Both the position numbers and the translations under genes were made by a program. A DNA stretch of 64,000 nt from Buttiauxella sp. A111 (GTDB lineage Bacteria > Pseudomonadota > Gammaproteobacteria > Enterobacterales > Enterobacteriaceae): contig NZ_BJFN01000005.1 of assembly GCF_014189855.1 (NCBI RefSeq), positions 62,001-126,000 of the forward strand, in the 5' to 3' direction. Shown here piece after piece: positions 9,512-20,895 of this stretch. Every line of letters begins with the position of its first letter. The stretch's first letter is position 1. The notes under the pieces are model-generated. The model did not search any database. It saw only the letters and a program-made list of their open reading frames with translations, and was not told the origin of the DNA.

Positions 9512-10405
9512 GTGGAAAATAGAAATGCCGACATTGATAGTAAATCTCTTTCTAAGCTTGCAGTAATTGTCGAGACAAATGGTACCAACTTTCACATGGA
9601 AGGGAATGAAGGTTATTCCGGCAAGTGGGCTATAGGAGAAGGAAGAGAACCTAAGGTTATTATAATTCGTAAAGAAGACGAAAATAATAAATCTTTATTC
9701 GATATTATCGTTGCAGATATCGTGGAGATTCGTGAAGTTGAAAGCGTAAAAAGAAATAAAAAAGTGGTTCATTTTACAAACGCCAGTATACACGGTAAAA
9801 CGGCCACGAACTGGGAGGAGTTCACAGGTAATCGCTCATATGGTTCAAAAATGAAATACCTCAATATTCCAGCGAATACTCCCACGCAATATTTAGCTAC
9901 GATCTTAACTTCTGAACGAAATGTGATAAACGGAAGCATTTTTGTCAATGCTATGACGGATTTAATTGCTCCCGAAATAGAAGATGTTGAAGAAATTCTT
10001 AATGATATATCCCTGAGCGAAACACAGAAACTGACCTTCGTTGAAGCACGTCGTGGACAGGGGATATTTAGGGCTGAATGTTTAAAAATTTACCCAGCAT
10101 GTCCTGTGACTGGCATCTCTTTCCTCCCCCTGCTCAAAGCAAGTCATATCAAACCCTGGCGTGCTTGTGAGAGCGGCGCGGAAAGGTTAAATCCTTATAA
10201 CGGGATTATGCTGGCAGCGCACATAGATGTGCTGTTTGATAACGGTTATTTGTCGTTTACCGATGGTGGTGAAGTTATGTTAAGTCCGTGCCTGGACAAT
10301 AAAACATGGCAGGATTTAAACATCAAAACCCAACAAGAAAAGGCCTTTCATCCAAAGGCTTGCGCATTTCTGGAATGGCATAGAGAAAATGTTTTCAAGA
10401 GATAG
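9512..10405 (+). CDS. HNH endonuclease (HNH_2 type) with uncharacterised N-terminal domain
   Basis: Predicted nuclease of 297 residues. The C-terminal third is a clear HNH domain of the restriction-nuclease-like type: ARRGQGIFRAECL (179-191), CPVTG (197-201), SHIKPW (211-216), LNPYNGIMLAAHID (226-239) and LFDNGYLSF (241-249). The first ~165 residues form an unrecognised domain with GKWAIGEGREPKVIIIRK, possibly a DNA- or modification-recognition module (inference). I chose GTG 9512 because GGAG lies ten bases upstream; the frame is open back to 9314 inside the preceding gene, so a longer form is possible. AT-rich like its neighbour. It may act in defence against foreign DNA. Confidence 0.75.
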   Translation: MENRNADIDSKSLSKLAVIVETNGTNFHMEGNEGYSGKWAIGEGREPKVIIIRKEDENNKSLFDIIVADIVEIREVESVKRNKKVVHFTNASIHGKTATNWEEFTGNRSYGSKMKYLNIPANTPTQYLATILTSERNVINGSIFVNAMTDLIAPEIEDVEEILNDISLSETQKLTFVEARRGQGIFRAECLKIYPACPVTGISFLPLLKASHIKPWRACESGAERLNPYNGIMLAAHIDVLFDNGYLSFTDGGEVMLSPCLDNKTWQDLNIKTQQEKAFHPKACAFLEWHRENVFKR

Positions 10406-10533
10406 CAGCGAGCCTGGAGTGTTCAGCTAAAAAGCTGCCTGTAAAGGCAGCGAGTTTCCCCTACATATAATAAGCGGTTCTTTCTTACACTCCGGCTAAC
10501 CCGTAAGGAATGCTCCCGCTTTTTTTCTTTGTA

Positions 10534-11241
10534 TTACACATGCACTCGCCGCAGATGGTAATCCACCTGATATTCGCTGGCATTGCGGAACATTACCGAA
10601 TAATTCACATAGTCGCCGCTGTCGCTGTATGAAAGCGACGTGATGCGCAAAATCGGTGTGAGCTCGTCGATGTTGAGTAACTTTGCCATCTTCCGGTCGG
10701 CCAGGACGGGTGTCAGGCTTTCGTAGTTACCGCACACGATAATGTGGCATTCATCCTCGATATAACTGAACTTTGACCCTTCCAGATGTGCGACTGATAG
10801 ATTATGGAATAATTTCAATGGCATGTAGCTGTCCTCTACCATCAATGGCTTTCCGTCTACCGAACGCACCCGGCGCGAGTAGTAGATCCGTTCATCAATA
10901 TTAATGCGTAATTGGCTAGCGATGGCAGGCGGTGCGGGCATTACCTGAAACTCCAGCACATTACTGATGACCTCTTTACCCTGGTTGCGCATCACTTCAA
11001 TGAATCCCGTCAGATTCGTGGTCTCATGATGGACATCTTTTTTAGCCACATAGGTGCCGCTACCGTGGCGGCGTACTACCAGCCCCCAAATCACCAGCAA
11101 ATCGATAGCTTTACGAATCGTCATGCGTGATACGCCAAACTCACCTGCAAGACGCACTTCAGAAGGCAGTGGGCTGCCAATGTTGTAATCAGCCGAGTTA
11201 AGGCGGATTCGTAACCGATCGGCGATAGATTTGTAGATCAC
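10534..11241 (-). CDS. yidP: GntR/UTRA-family regulator of the alpha-glucoside operon
   Basis: Transcription regulator of 235 residues: N-terminal winged helix of the GntR type (YKSIADRLR...LPSEVRLAGEFGVSRMTIRKAIDLL...VRRHGSGTYV, residues 3-70) and a C-terminal UTRA effector domain (MPAPPAIASQL to YHLRRVHV). It is orthologous to E. coli YidP. The frame extends to ATG 11334 (266 residues), but GTG 11241 with AGAGG seven bases before it gives the E. coli-like N-terminus (IYKSIA). It is divergent from glvC and most likely controls it in response to a phosphorylated alpha-glucoside. Confidence 0.9.
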   Translation of the reverse strand: MIYKSIADRLRIRLNSADYNIGSPLPSEVRLAGEFGVSRMTIRKAIDLLVIWGLVVRRHGSGTYVAKKDVHHETTNLTGFIEVMRNQGKEVISNVLEFQVMPAPPAIASQLRINIDERIYYSRRVRSVDGKPLMVEDSYMPLKLFHNLSVAHLEGSKFSYIEDECHIIVCGNYESLTPVLADRKMAKLLNIDELTPILRITSLSYSDSGDYVNYSVMFRNASEYQVDYHLRRVHV

Positions 11242-11537
11242 CTGTAGACCTCTTAATGGCTGCGCACAGGGTTTAATAAACCCTTGTTCCATTAAATATT
11301 CACTTGATTCAATTGAGTTAAATTTCTCATTCACACCGTGAATTGGATAGTGAAAATCAGAGTGTCTATTTATTTATCAAAAAGTAGACAACTTACCCCA
11401 AATAAAAACTATGAAAGCGATCACGAATCGGCGCGGCGGGCAAAGATAAGTCACCCACGTCTCCCTACTCTCAGTCTCAGACCAAGGTTAAAAAATAAGG
11501 TCACTTACCCTACAAGTTGTTACGTGAGGATTTAAAA
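11242..11537. promoter_or_regulatory. Divergent yidP-glvC control region
   Basis: This ~300 bp gap holds an imperfect inverted repeat GTCTATTT...AAAGTAGAC (about 11373-11395), a plausible GntR-type operator, and a CRP-like site TATGA-N6-TCACG (11410-11425), four of five matches in each half. ACTTACCC occurs twice (near 11390 and 11502). No small gene is apparent; a 65-codon open frame here has no SD and is rejected. Catabolite control fits a PTS operon. Assignments are from motif reading only. Confidence 0.45.
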
Positions 11538-14479
<2,942 letters not shown>

Positions 14480-14498
14480 GTTTTGTAGGGTGTGGGCA

Positions 14499-14583
14499 GC
14501 CCTCACCCTAACCCTCTCCCACAGGGAGAGGGGACTGTTCAGTTTTCTCCCTCTCCTGGGGGAGAGGGCCGGGGTGAGGGCGT
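14499..14583. repeat. GC-rich palindromic repeat, copy 1
   Basis: Two inverted half-units with CCCTCACCCTAACCCTCTCC on the left and GGGAGAGGGCCGGGGTGAGG on the right. Internal short hairpins are CTCTCCCACAGGGAGAG and CTCTCCTGGGGGAGAG. It lies between the convergent glvA and dsdA genes and may stand in for a terminator in both directions. It resembles REP/BIME-type elements of enterobacteria. Confidence 0.85.
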
Positions 14584-14598
14584 GCTTATTAAGCGTGA

Positions 14599-15927
14599 CT
14601 ACTTCGCTTTCGCCAAATACTGCGCCATCTCTGCTTCCGGCACCATGCCACCGCCAGTCGCCCAGACGATATGCGTGGCGTTTTGCAATTGTTCAGCAGT
14701 GAAGTTGTGCATTTGATGATAGGCCGCGTCGGCACTCACATGCAGTGGACCTGGCATACCGGCAAGCGCGGAAGGCTCGAGGCGAATGTTTTCTTCTTCT
14801 GCCAACCAACCGAGCAGCGTATACATCGTCTGATCTTCAAGGGTATAAAAACCATCGAGCAGTCTTTGCATGGCACGCCCAACAAACCCGGATGCACGTC
14901 CCACGGCCAGGCCATCGGCAGCGGTAATATTATCAATGCCCAAATCTTGCACGGAAATCTCATCGTGCAGGCCGGTGTAAACCCCCAGCAGCATACAAGG
15001 TGAGTGAGTCGGCTCAGCAAACAGGCAGTGAACGTGATCGCCGAACGCCATTTTCAGGCCAAATGCGACCCCACCAGGACCACCGCCAACGCCGCACGGC
15101 AGGTAAACAAACAGCGGATGCTGTTCATCAACAATGCGCCCCTGCTGCGCGAACTGGTCTTTCAGGCGCTGACCGGCAACCGAATAGCCCAGGAACAAGG
15201 TGCGGGAGTTCTCATCGTCGATAAAGAAACAATTAGGGTCGGATTCGGCAGCTTTACGACCTTGCTCAACGGCGACACCGTAATCCTGCTCGTATTCCAC
15301 AACCGTCACGCCATGGCTACGCAGTTTGGCTTTTTTCCAGGCGCGGGCATCAGCTGACATATGCACGGTGACATTGAATCCAATGCGCGCACTCATAATA
15401 CCGATAGATAACCCCAGGTTGCCGGTTGAACCTACGGCGATGCTGTACTGGCTAAAGAAGTCTTTAAATTCAGGCGTCAGCAGCTTGCGATAGTCATCTT
15501 CGGTCGTCAGGAGGCCCGCTTCAATCGCCAGTTTTTCGGCATGCGTTAGCACTTCATAGATCCCGCCACGCGCTTTGATTGAACCGGAAATGGGCAGATG
15601 GCTGTCTTTTTTAAGCAGCAACTGGCCGCCTATTTTTTGCTTAAACTCGGTTTCCAGGCGCTTTTGCATTGCTGGGATCGCGACCAGTTCTGACTCGATA
15701 ATACCGTTGGTCGCCGCTGTTTCTGGAAACGCCTGCGCCAGATAAGGTGCGAAACGTGTCAGGCGAGCATGGGCATCCTGCACATCTTCGCTGGTCAGGC
15801 CTACATAAGGTAAGCCCTCGGCAAATGAAGTCGTTTCCGGGTTAAACCAACAGGTTTCTTTCAGGGCGATTAAATCGCTAACTAGCGGAAATTGTTGAGT
15901 TAAAGTATTGATTTCAGCGTTTTTCAT
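14599..15927 (-). CDS. dsdA: D-serine dehydratase
   Basis: PLP enzyme of the tryptophan synthase beta superfamily that deaminates D-serine to pyruvate and ammonia, both detoxifying and assimilating it. At 442 residues it equals the E. coli enzyme. The Schiff-base lysine is K118 in SGSIKARGG, and the glycine-rich phosphate loop is [10 protein letters not shown]. It is transcribed with dsdX, 18 bases downstream of that gene, in the arrangement dsdC-divergent-dsdXA. In E. coli K-12 this locus lies elsewhere on the chromosome. Confidence 0.97.
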   Translation of the reverse strand: MKNAEINTLTQQFPLVSDLIALKETCWFNPETTSFAEGLPYVGLTSEDVQDAHARLTRFAPYLAQAFPETAATNGIIESELVAIPAMQKRLETEFKQKIGGQLLLKKDSHLPISGSIKARGGIYEVLTHAEKLAIEAGLLTTEDDYRKLLTPEFKDFFSQYSIAVGSTGNLGLSIGIMSARIGFNVTVHMSADARAWKKAKLRSHGVTVVEYEQDYGVAVEQGRKAAESDPNCFFIDDENSRTLFLGYSVAGQRLKDQFAQQGRIVDEQHPLFVYLPCGVGGGPGGVAFGLKMAFGDHVHCLFAEPTHSPCMLLGVYTGLHDEISVQDLGIDNITAADGLAVGRASGFVGRAMQRLLDGFYTLEDQTMYTLLGWLAEEENIRLEPSALAGMPGPLHVSADAAYHQMHNFTAEQLQNATHIVWATGGGMVPEAEMAQYLAKAK

Positions 15928-15945
15928 AAGACAATCTCTTTGCGC

Positions 15946-17283
15946 TTAGATGATAAATGAAAGCAGGAACGTCGCGCCCAGTGCCAGTAAAGAGGCGATA
16001 AATGTCGCCGTTGTATAGTATTTAAATGTTTCGTTGAGTGTTGCGCCGCAATATTGCTTCACCAGCCAGAACAGTGAATCCGTGACGATGGTGCAGCCAA
16101 TCGCGCCGGAGCCGATAGCAATCGTAATAATTTCCGGGCTGACGTTGGGATAGAGCGGCAGCATCGGTGCCACAATCGCGGTTGCTCCCATCATTGCGAC
16201 CGTTGCAGAGCCTACGGCGGCATGCAAAATCAGTGCAACCAGCCATGCCAGCAGAATCGGGTGCATATGCAAATTGGAGAGCAGCACCGCCAAAGAATCC
16301 GCAAGACCACTGGTTTTCAGGATGGCGTTAAACGCCCCACCTGCACCGATAATCAACAAAATGTTGGCGATAGATCCAAAGCCATTTTCCGTATGGGTTA
16401 ACAGCTGGCTCATGCCGATATGCTGACGTAACCCGAGGACGTAATAGGCCACAAACACCGCAATAAACATGGCTGTTATTGGGTTGCCGATAAACTCCAG
16501 CACGGTATACAACGTCCCGCCTTTCGCCATATTCAACTCGGCGAGCGTTTTGATCAGCATCAGACCAATCGGCAGCAATATTGTAAACAGTGTCGCGCCT
16601 AACGATGGCAGCGTTTCCTCTTTACGGACTTTCAGGTCAGAAAATTCAGCGGGTACTGCTTTAAATGGCAGGCGATTGCCGACAATTTTCAGGAACAGTG
16701 GCCCGCCGACTAACGATGCGGTTAAACCTACCAGTAAGCCGTACACAATCACCGTACCAACATCTGCACCCAATTTGTTGGTAACAAACATGGCGGCCGG
16801 ATGAGGTGGAACCACGCAATGCACTGCCATTAACGCGGTACATAACGGGATAGCCAGTTTCAGCAGGGAGGTGTTGGTCTTTTTCGCGATAGAAAATGCC
16901 AGTGGGATCAGAAGAACCACGCCGACTTCAACGAACAGCGTAATACCGCAAATCAACCCCACCAAAACCATGATGACATCAGCAGACAACCAGCGGCAAC
17001 GCTGCAAAGCCAGGCCAATTCGTTCAGCCCCGCCAGACACTTCCATCATCTTCCCAAGAATCGTACCAAGGCCAATGACCGCTGCAAGAAAGCCCAGTGT
17101 GCTGCCGATGCCGCTTTCGATGGAATTCACCATATCCAGCGGGCTCATGCCCATCATTGTGCCGACAAAAAAACTGGCCAACAGCAAGGCAAGGAAAGGG
17201 TGAAACTTCAGTTTGACAATGGTAAAGACGATTAAAATTATGCTGCTTAGCAGCGTTCCCACAACCCAAATCTGAGATTCCAT
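15946..17283 (-). CDS. dsdX: D-serine permease (GntP family)
   Basis: Inner-membrane transporter of 445 residues, the same length as E. coli DsdX, with about 12-14 membrane segments. It belongs to the gluconate permease (GntP) family and imports D-serine with protons. The stretches FHPFLALLLASFFVGTMMGM and VPPHPAAMFV are characteristic. The frame is open 159 bases upstream, but ATG 17283 (MESQIWVVGTLL) aligns with the known start and has GAGG before it. It is co-transcribed with dsdA and divergent from its activator gene dsdC. Confidence 0.97.
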   Translation of the reverse strand: MESQIWVVGTLLSSIILIVFTIVKLKFHPFLALLLASFFVGTMMGMSPLDMVNSIESGIGSTLGFLAAVIGLGTILGKMMEVSGGAERIGLALQRCRWLSADVIMVLVGLICGITLFVEVGVVLLIPLAFSIAKKTNTSLLKLAIPLCTALMAVHCVVPPHPAAMFVTNKLGADVGTVIVYGLLVGLTASLVGGPLFLKIVGNRLPFKAVPAEFSDLKVRKEETLPSLGATLFTILLPIGLMLIKTLAELNMAKGGTLYTVLEFIGNPITAMFIAVFVAYYVLGLRQHIGMSQLLTHTENGFGSIANILLIIGAGGAFNAILKTSGLADSLAVLLSNLHMHPILLAWLVALILHAAVGSATVAMMGATAIVAPMLPLYPNVSPEIITIAIGSGAIGCTIVTDSLFWLVKQYCGATLNETFKYYTTATFIASLLALGATFLLSFII

Positions 17284-17508
17284 ACCCACCTCGTTCTGCG
17301 ATTTATCTCCAGCTATTGGACAAAAATTGCTCCTGGCTGACAAACGATATAAATGGCATTTCACATGAGCCAGATTGAGCCAAAAGAGTGATTCAGGTTG
17401 AAAATCGGGGTGTAAATTTGATTTTGGTTCGACTTTTCGCATCTTAAAACGACGTTTTCAGGCACATCTTTTACAATGCCGCCATGATTTATCTCTCTGG
17501 AAAGCACA

Positions 17509-18432
17509 ATGGATCCGATTCGCGAAGTCCGAAATCGCTTACTTAATGGTTGGCAGCTATCAAAACTCTACACTTTTGAAGTCGCTGCCCGGCATCAATC
17601 CTTCGCATTGGCGGCAGAAGAGCTTTCTCTAAGCTCAAGCGCAGTCAGCCACCGAATTAATCAACTTGAGCAAGAGTTGGGAATTCAGTTGTTTGTGCGC
17701 TCGCACCGTAAAGTGGAGTTAACACATGAAGGAAAACGGGTTTTCTGGGCGCTGAAATCGTCTCTGGATACGCTAAATCAGGAGATCCTGGATATCAAAA
17801 ACCAGGAGCTGTCAGGTCTACTGACCATTTACTCGCGTCCTTCCGTTGCCCAGTGCTGGTTGGTTCCGATTCTTGGGGATTTTACGCGGCGCTATCCGTC
17901 TATTTCACTGACCATTCTCACTGGCAATGAGAACGTGAATCTGCAACGCGCAGGCATTGATTTAGCACTCTATTTTGACGATGCGCCTTCATCGCAGCTA
18001 ACACATCATTTTCTGATGGATGAATCCATCCTGCCGGTGTGCAGTCCTGAATACGCGCAACGATTTGAATTAAAAGATAAACCCGCGCATCTACGCAATT
18101 GCACGTTGTTGCATGACAGACAAGCATGGAGCAATGATTCCGGTACGGACGAATGGCACAGCTGGGCTCAGCATTTTTCGGTCCCGTTACCTTCATCTTC
18201 AGGCATCGGTTTTGATCGTTCCGATTTAGCGGTGATTGCGGCCGTGAACCAGGTCGGTGTGGCGATGGGACGAAAAAGACTGGTGCAAAAACGCCTGGAC
18301 CGCGGCGAGTTGGTTGCCCCATTTGGGGAAATGACGCTGAAATGCCATCAGCATTACTACGCTACGACGTTACCTGGACGGCAATGGCCGAAAATTGAAG
18401 CGTTTATCCAGTGGCTTCAATCACACGTATGA
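17509..18432 (+). CDS. dsdC: LysR-type activator of the D-serine operon
   Basis: LysR-family regulator of 307 residues. The winged helix-turn-helix lies in residues ~15-75 (TFEVAARHQSFALAAEEL, then SSSAVSHRINQLEQELGIQ), and the periplasmic-binding-protein-like effector domain follows. It should activate the divergent dsdXA operon when D-serine is bound. The 225 bp intergenic region contains AAAATC/GATTTT inverted repeats near 17400-17425 that could be LysR boxes, though I cannot define them firmly. ATG 17509 begins MDPIREVRNRLL. Confidence 0.94.
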   Translation: MDPIREVRNRLLNGWQLSKLYTFEVAARHQSFALAAEELSLSSSAVSHRINQLEQELGIQLFVRSHRKVELTHEGKRVFWALKSSLDTLNQEILDIKNQELSGLLTIYSRPSVAQCWLVPILGDFTRRYPSISLTILTGNENVNLQRAGIDLALYFDDAPSSQLTHHFLMDESILPVCSPEYAQRFELKDKPAHLRNCTLLHDRQAWSNDSGTDEWHSWAQHFSVPLPSSSGIGFDRSDLAVIAAVNQVGVAMGRKRLVQKRLDRGELVAPFGEMTLKCHQHYYATTLPGRQWPKIEAFIQWLQSHV

Positions 18433-18458
18433 TTTTTAGTTGCCGTTTCTCATGAAAT

Positions 18459-18497
18459 TATGTATTTTTATGCAATTAAAGTGCATAAATAATTTTA
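18459..18497 (+). promoter_or_regulatory. Tandem ARG boxes (ArgR operator)
   Basis: Box 1 is TATGTATTTTTATGCAAT (18459-18476) and box 2 is AGTGCATAAATAATTTTA (18480-18497). Both are 18 bp and the spacer is exactly 3 bp, the standard geometry of ArgR operators. Box 1 differs from TGAAT-N4-ATTCA at one base in each half; box 2 is weak in its right half. The pair lies just before the ABC transporter operon, suggesting repression by arginine-bound ArgR. Confidence 0.65.
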
Positions 18498-18510
18498 TTG
18501 GGAGCGTCAT

Positions 18511-19290
18511 ATGTTCAGGATGTTAGCAAAATCAGTTGTTTTAGCAGGATGCCTTGTTTCTACCGTTCTCACTTCTGCCTGGGCCGCACAGCAGACTTAT
18601 GTTGTCGGTTCTGGTGGGACTTACCGCCCGTTTGAATTTGAAAACAGCCAAAAGCAGCTTGAAGGTTTCGATATCGACATCATCAAAGCCATCGCTAAAG
18701 CCGAAGGTTTTGATATCAAATTGGTTAATACGCCGTGGGAAGGGATTTTTGCCACCCTGAATTCTGGCGATCGCGACATTATTATTTCAGGCATCACCAT
18801 CACTGATAAACGTAAAGCGATGGTCGATTTCTCGGCTCCTTACTTCCCGGCGGAGCAATCCATCGTCGTACCGAATGATTCCAGTGTCGATTCAGTTAAC
18901 GCGTTGAAAGGCAAGAAAGTCGGCGTGGTGAACTCAAGCGCAGGCGATACCGTGGTATCCGAAACACTGGGTAAAAACAGCACCGACATCAAACGTTTTG
19001 ATAATACGCCGCTGATGCTTCAGGAGCTGGCTGAAAATGGCATTGATGCTGCTGTTGGTGACGTTGGCGTGGTGAAGTACTACATCAAATCCCACCCGGA
19101 TAAAGCGCTGAAAGCGGTCAAAGACGACAAGTTTGAACGCCAGTATTTCGGTATTGCCGTCGCGAAAGATAACCAGGAGTTACTGGGTAAAATCAACTCC
19201 GGCTTGAAGAAAATCGTGGCTGACGGGACTTACGCAAAAATCTACTCCACCTGGTTTGATAGCAACGTTCCTACTCTCCCCGCTGAATAA
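18511..19290 (+). CDS. Periplasmic amino-acid-binding protein of ABC transporter
   Basis: Solute-binding protein of the polar amino acid family (SBP_bac_3), 259 residues. A signal peptide of about 25 residues ends at TSAWA-AQ. The mature domain begins VVGSGGTYRPFEFE and contains GFDIDIIKAIAKAEG and the conserved SGITITDKRKAMVDFSAPYF, with the hinge segment GKKVGVVNSSAGD. It heads a three-gene operon with a permease and an ATPase. Tandem ARG boxes upstream suggest arginine or another basic amino acid as ligand; the sequence itself does not prove this. ATG 18511 has GGGAG upstream. Confidence 0.88.
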   Translation: MFRMLAKSVVLAGCLVSTVLTSAWAAQQTYVVGSGGTYRPFEFENSQKQLEGFDIDIIKAIAKAEGFDIKLVNTPWEGIFATLNSGDRDIIISGITITDKRKAMVDFSAPYFPAEQSIVVPNDSSVDSVNALKGKKVGVVNSSAGDTVVSETLGKNSTDIKRFDNTPLMLQELAENGIDAAVGDVGVVKYYIKSHPDKALKAVKDDKFERQYFGIAVAKDNQELLGKINSGLKKIVADGTYAKIYSTWFDSNVPTLPAE

Positions 19291-19333
19291 TTTTGGATGA
19301 CTCGGGGCCTGTCTGGCCCCAACAAGGATAGGT

Positions 19334-20098
19334 ATGACCGGATTTCGCTGGGAGATAATCTCAGAATACGCGCCGCTATTTATGCAAGGCGCGCTCATGA
19401 CCATCAAATGCACCATCATCTGTGTCATTTTGGGTACCACCTGGGGTTTATTACTTGGCCTGGGTCGAATGGCGCATGCCGAAGATGGCCCATGGAAACA
19501 GGTGCTGCGCTACGCAGTACAGTGGCCGGTGCGCATTTACGTGAGCGCCTTCCGTGGGACGCCGCTGTTTGTGCAAATCATGGTGGTTCACTTCGCGCTG
19601 GTGCCGCTATTCATCAACCCGCGTGATGGGATGTTGGTCAGCAGTGGGCTGATGTCGGTGGATTTTGCCCGCGAACTGCGGTCTGAATATGGTGCATTCC
19701 TGTCGTGCGTGGTCGCGATTACGCTTAATGCCGGGGCGTATGTTTCTGAGATTTTCCGTGCGGGCATTCAGTCAATCGACAAAGGCCAGATGGAAGCATC
19801 GCGCGCGCTGGGAATGGGCTGGGGCAAAACGATGCGCAAAGTTATTTTGCCGCAGGCGTTCCGCCGCATCCTGCCTCCACTGGGCAATAATGCCATCGCC
19901 ATTGTGAAAGATTCTTCGTTGGCTTCAGCGATTGGCCTGGCAGATTTGGCTTACGCAGCACGTACCGTTTCTGGCGCTTATGCGACATATTGGGAACCCT
20001 ACCTGACGATCTCATTGGTTTATTGGGTATTAACATTCCTGCTCTCGCTGATGGTGCAACACATGGAAAAGAGGCTTGGCAAAAGTGATTCACGTTAA
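19334..20098 (+). CDS. Amino-acid ABC transporter permease
   Basis: Inner-membrane permease of the HisM/GlnP type, 254 residues, with about five or six membrane segments. It has the EAA loop that docks the ATPase: the segment around [21 protein letters not shown], where the conserved G sits in ALGMG. It functions with the binding protein upstream and the ATPase downstream; a single permease implies a homodimer. ATG 19334 is preceded by AAGGA. The 3' end overlaps the ATPase gene by 14 bases. Confidence 0.92.
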   Translation: MTGFRWEIISEYAPLFMQGALMTIKCTIICVILGTTWGLLLGLGRMAHAEDGPWKQVLRYAVQWPVRIYVSAFRGTPLFVQIMVVHFALVPLFINPRDGMLVSSGLMSVDFARELRSEYGAFLSCVVAITLNAGAYVSEIFRAGIQSIDKGQMEASRALGMGWGKTMRKVILPQAFRRILPPLGNNAIAIVKDSSLASAIGLADLAYAARTVSGAYATYWEPYLTISLVYWVLTFLLSLMVQHMEKRLGKSDSR

Positions 20099-20807
20099 TG
20101 ATTTACAGAAACAATTTGGCAAAACTCATGTGCTGCGTGGTATTTCATGTGATATCGCGCCACAGGAAGTGGTGTGCGTGATTGGCCCGTCTGGTTCAGG
20201 TAAAAGTACTTTTTTACGTTGCCTGAACGCGCTGGAAAAACCGGATGGCGGTGAAGTGGTGGTGAACGGTTTTGCGGTGCACGATCCGAAAACGAACCTC
20301 AATACCCTGCGTTCCGGTGTGGGGATGGTCTTTCAGCGCTTTAATTTGTTCCCGCATATGACGGTGCTGGAGAACCTGACGATGGCGCCGATGTCGCTCA
20401 AAGGTTTGTCGAAAGCTGAAGCGGTTTCGCGTGCGGAAAAACTACTGCAAAAAGTGGGTCTGATAGACAAAATTGATGCCTGGCCATCGAGCCTTTCTGG
20501 TGGACAACAGCAGCGTGTGGCGATTGCGCGTGCGCTGGCAATGGAGCCGTCGATCATTCTGTTTGATGAACCGACCTCAGCACTTGACCCGGAGTTAGTG
20601 GGTGAAGTGTTAGCGGTGATGAAGCAACTGGCGCTGGAAGGCATGACGATGGTTATCGTTACCCACGAAATGGGTTTTGCCCGTGAAGTTGCCGATCGTG
20701 TGGTGTTTATCGACCAGGGCGTGATTCAGGAACAGGGGCCACCGTCGCAACTGTTTAACAATCCGACTAACCCGCGTACCAAAGAGTTTTTGAGTAAGGT
20801 GCTTTAA
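20085..20807 (+). CDS. Amino-acid ABC transporter ATP-binding protein
   Basis: Cytoplasmic ATPase of the GlnQ/HisP type, about 240 residues. Walker A is GPSGSGKST, the Q-loop is [10 protein letters not shown], the signature is LSGGQQQR, and Walker B is [14 protein letters not shown], followed by the H-loop VTHEMGF. It powers uptake by the two preceding gene products. The start is GTG 20085 ([11 protein letters not shown]), ten bases after AAGAGG; TTG 20076 is possible but too close to that SD. It ends the operon before a strong terminator. Confidence 0.92.
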   Translation: MIHVNDLQKQFGKTHVLRGISCDIAPQEVVCVIGPSGSGKSTFLRCLNALEKPDGGEVVVNGFAVHDPKTNLNTLRSGVGMVFQRFNLFPHMTVLENLTMAPMSLKGLSKAEAVSRAEKLLQKVGLIDKIDAWPSSLSGGQQQRVAIARALAMEPSIILFDEPTSALDPELVGEVLAVMKQLALEGMTMVIVTHEMGFAREVADRVVFIDQGVIQEQGPPSQLFNNPTNPRTKEFLSKVL

Positions 20808-20852
20808 ATTTCGTTCGCTTTCAGGGCTGCCCCTTAGCCCGTTCTCAATTTT

Positions 20853-20892
20853 GCTGCCCAATTTTGCATTCTGTTATTGGGCAGCTTTTTTT
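20853..20892 (+). terminator. Terminator of the amino-acid ABC operon
   Basis: GCTGCCCAAT pairs perfectly with ATTGGGCAGC around a 13-base loop and is followed by seven T residues. It lies 45 bases after the ATPase stop and touches the end of convergent emrD. Confidence 0.92.
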
Positions 20893-20895
20893 GCT

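Noticed and set aside
11338-11535. 65-codon open frame between yidP and glvC
   Set aside because: It lies in the divergent promoter region over the inverted repeat and CRP-like site, has no SD and resembles no protein.
14490-14716. Two overlapping open frames of about 70 codons after glvA
   Set aside because: They are translations of the GC-rich palindromic repeat; no SD and no protein-like composition.
17284-17508. CRP site before dsdX
   Set aside because: A TCACA half-site near 17357 exists, but the other half matches poorly; not enough to annotate.
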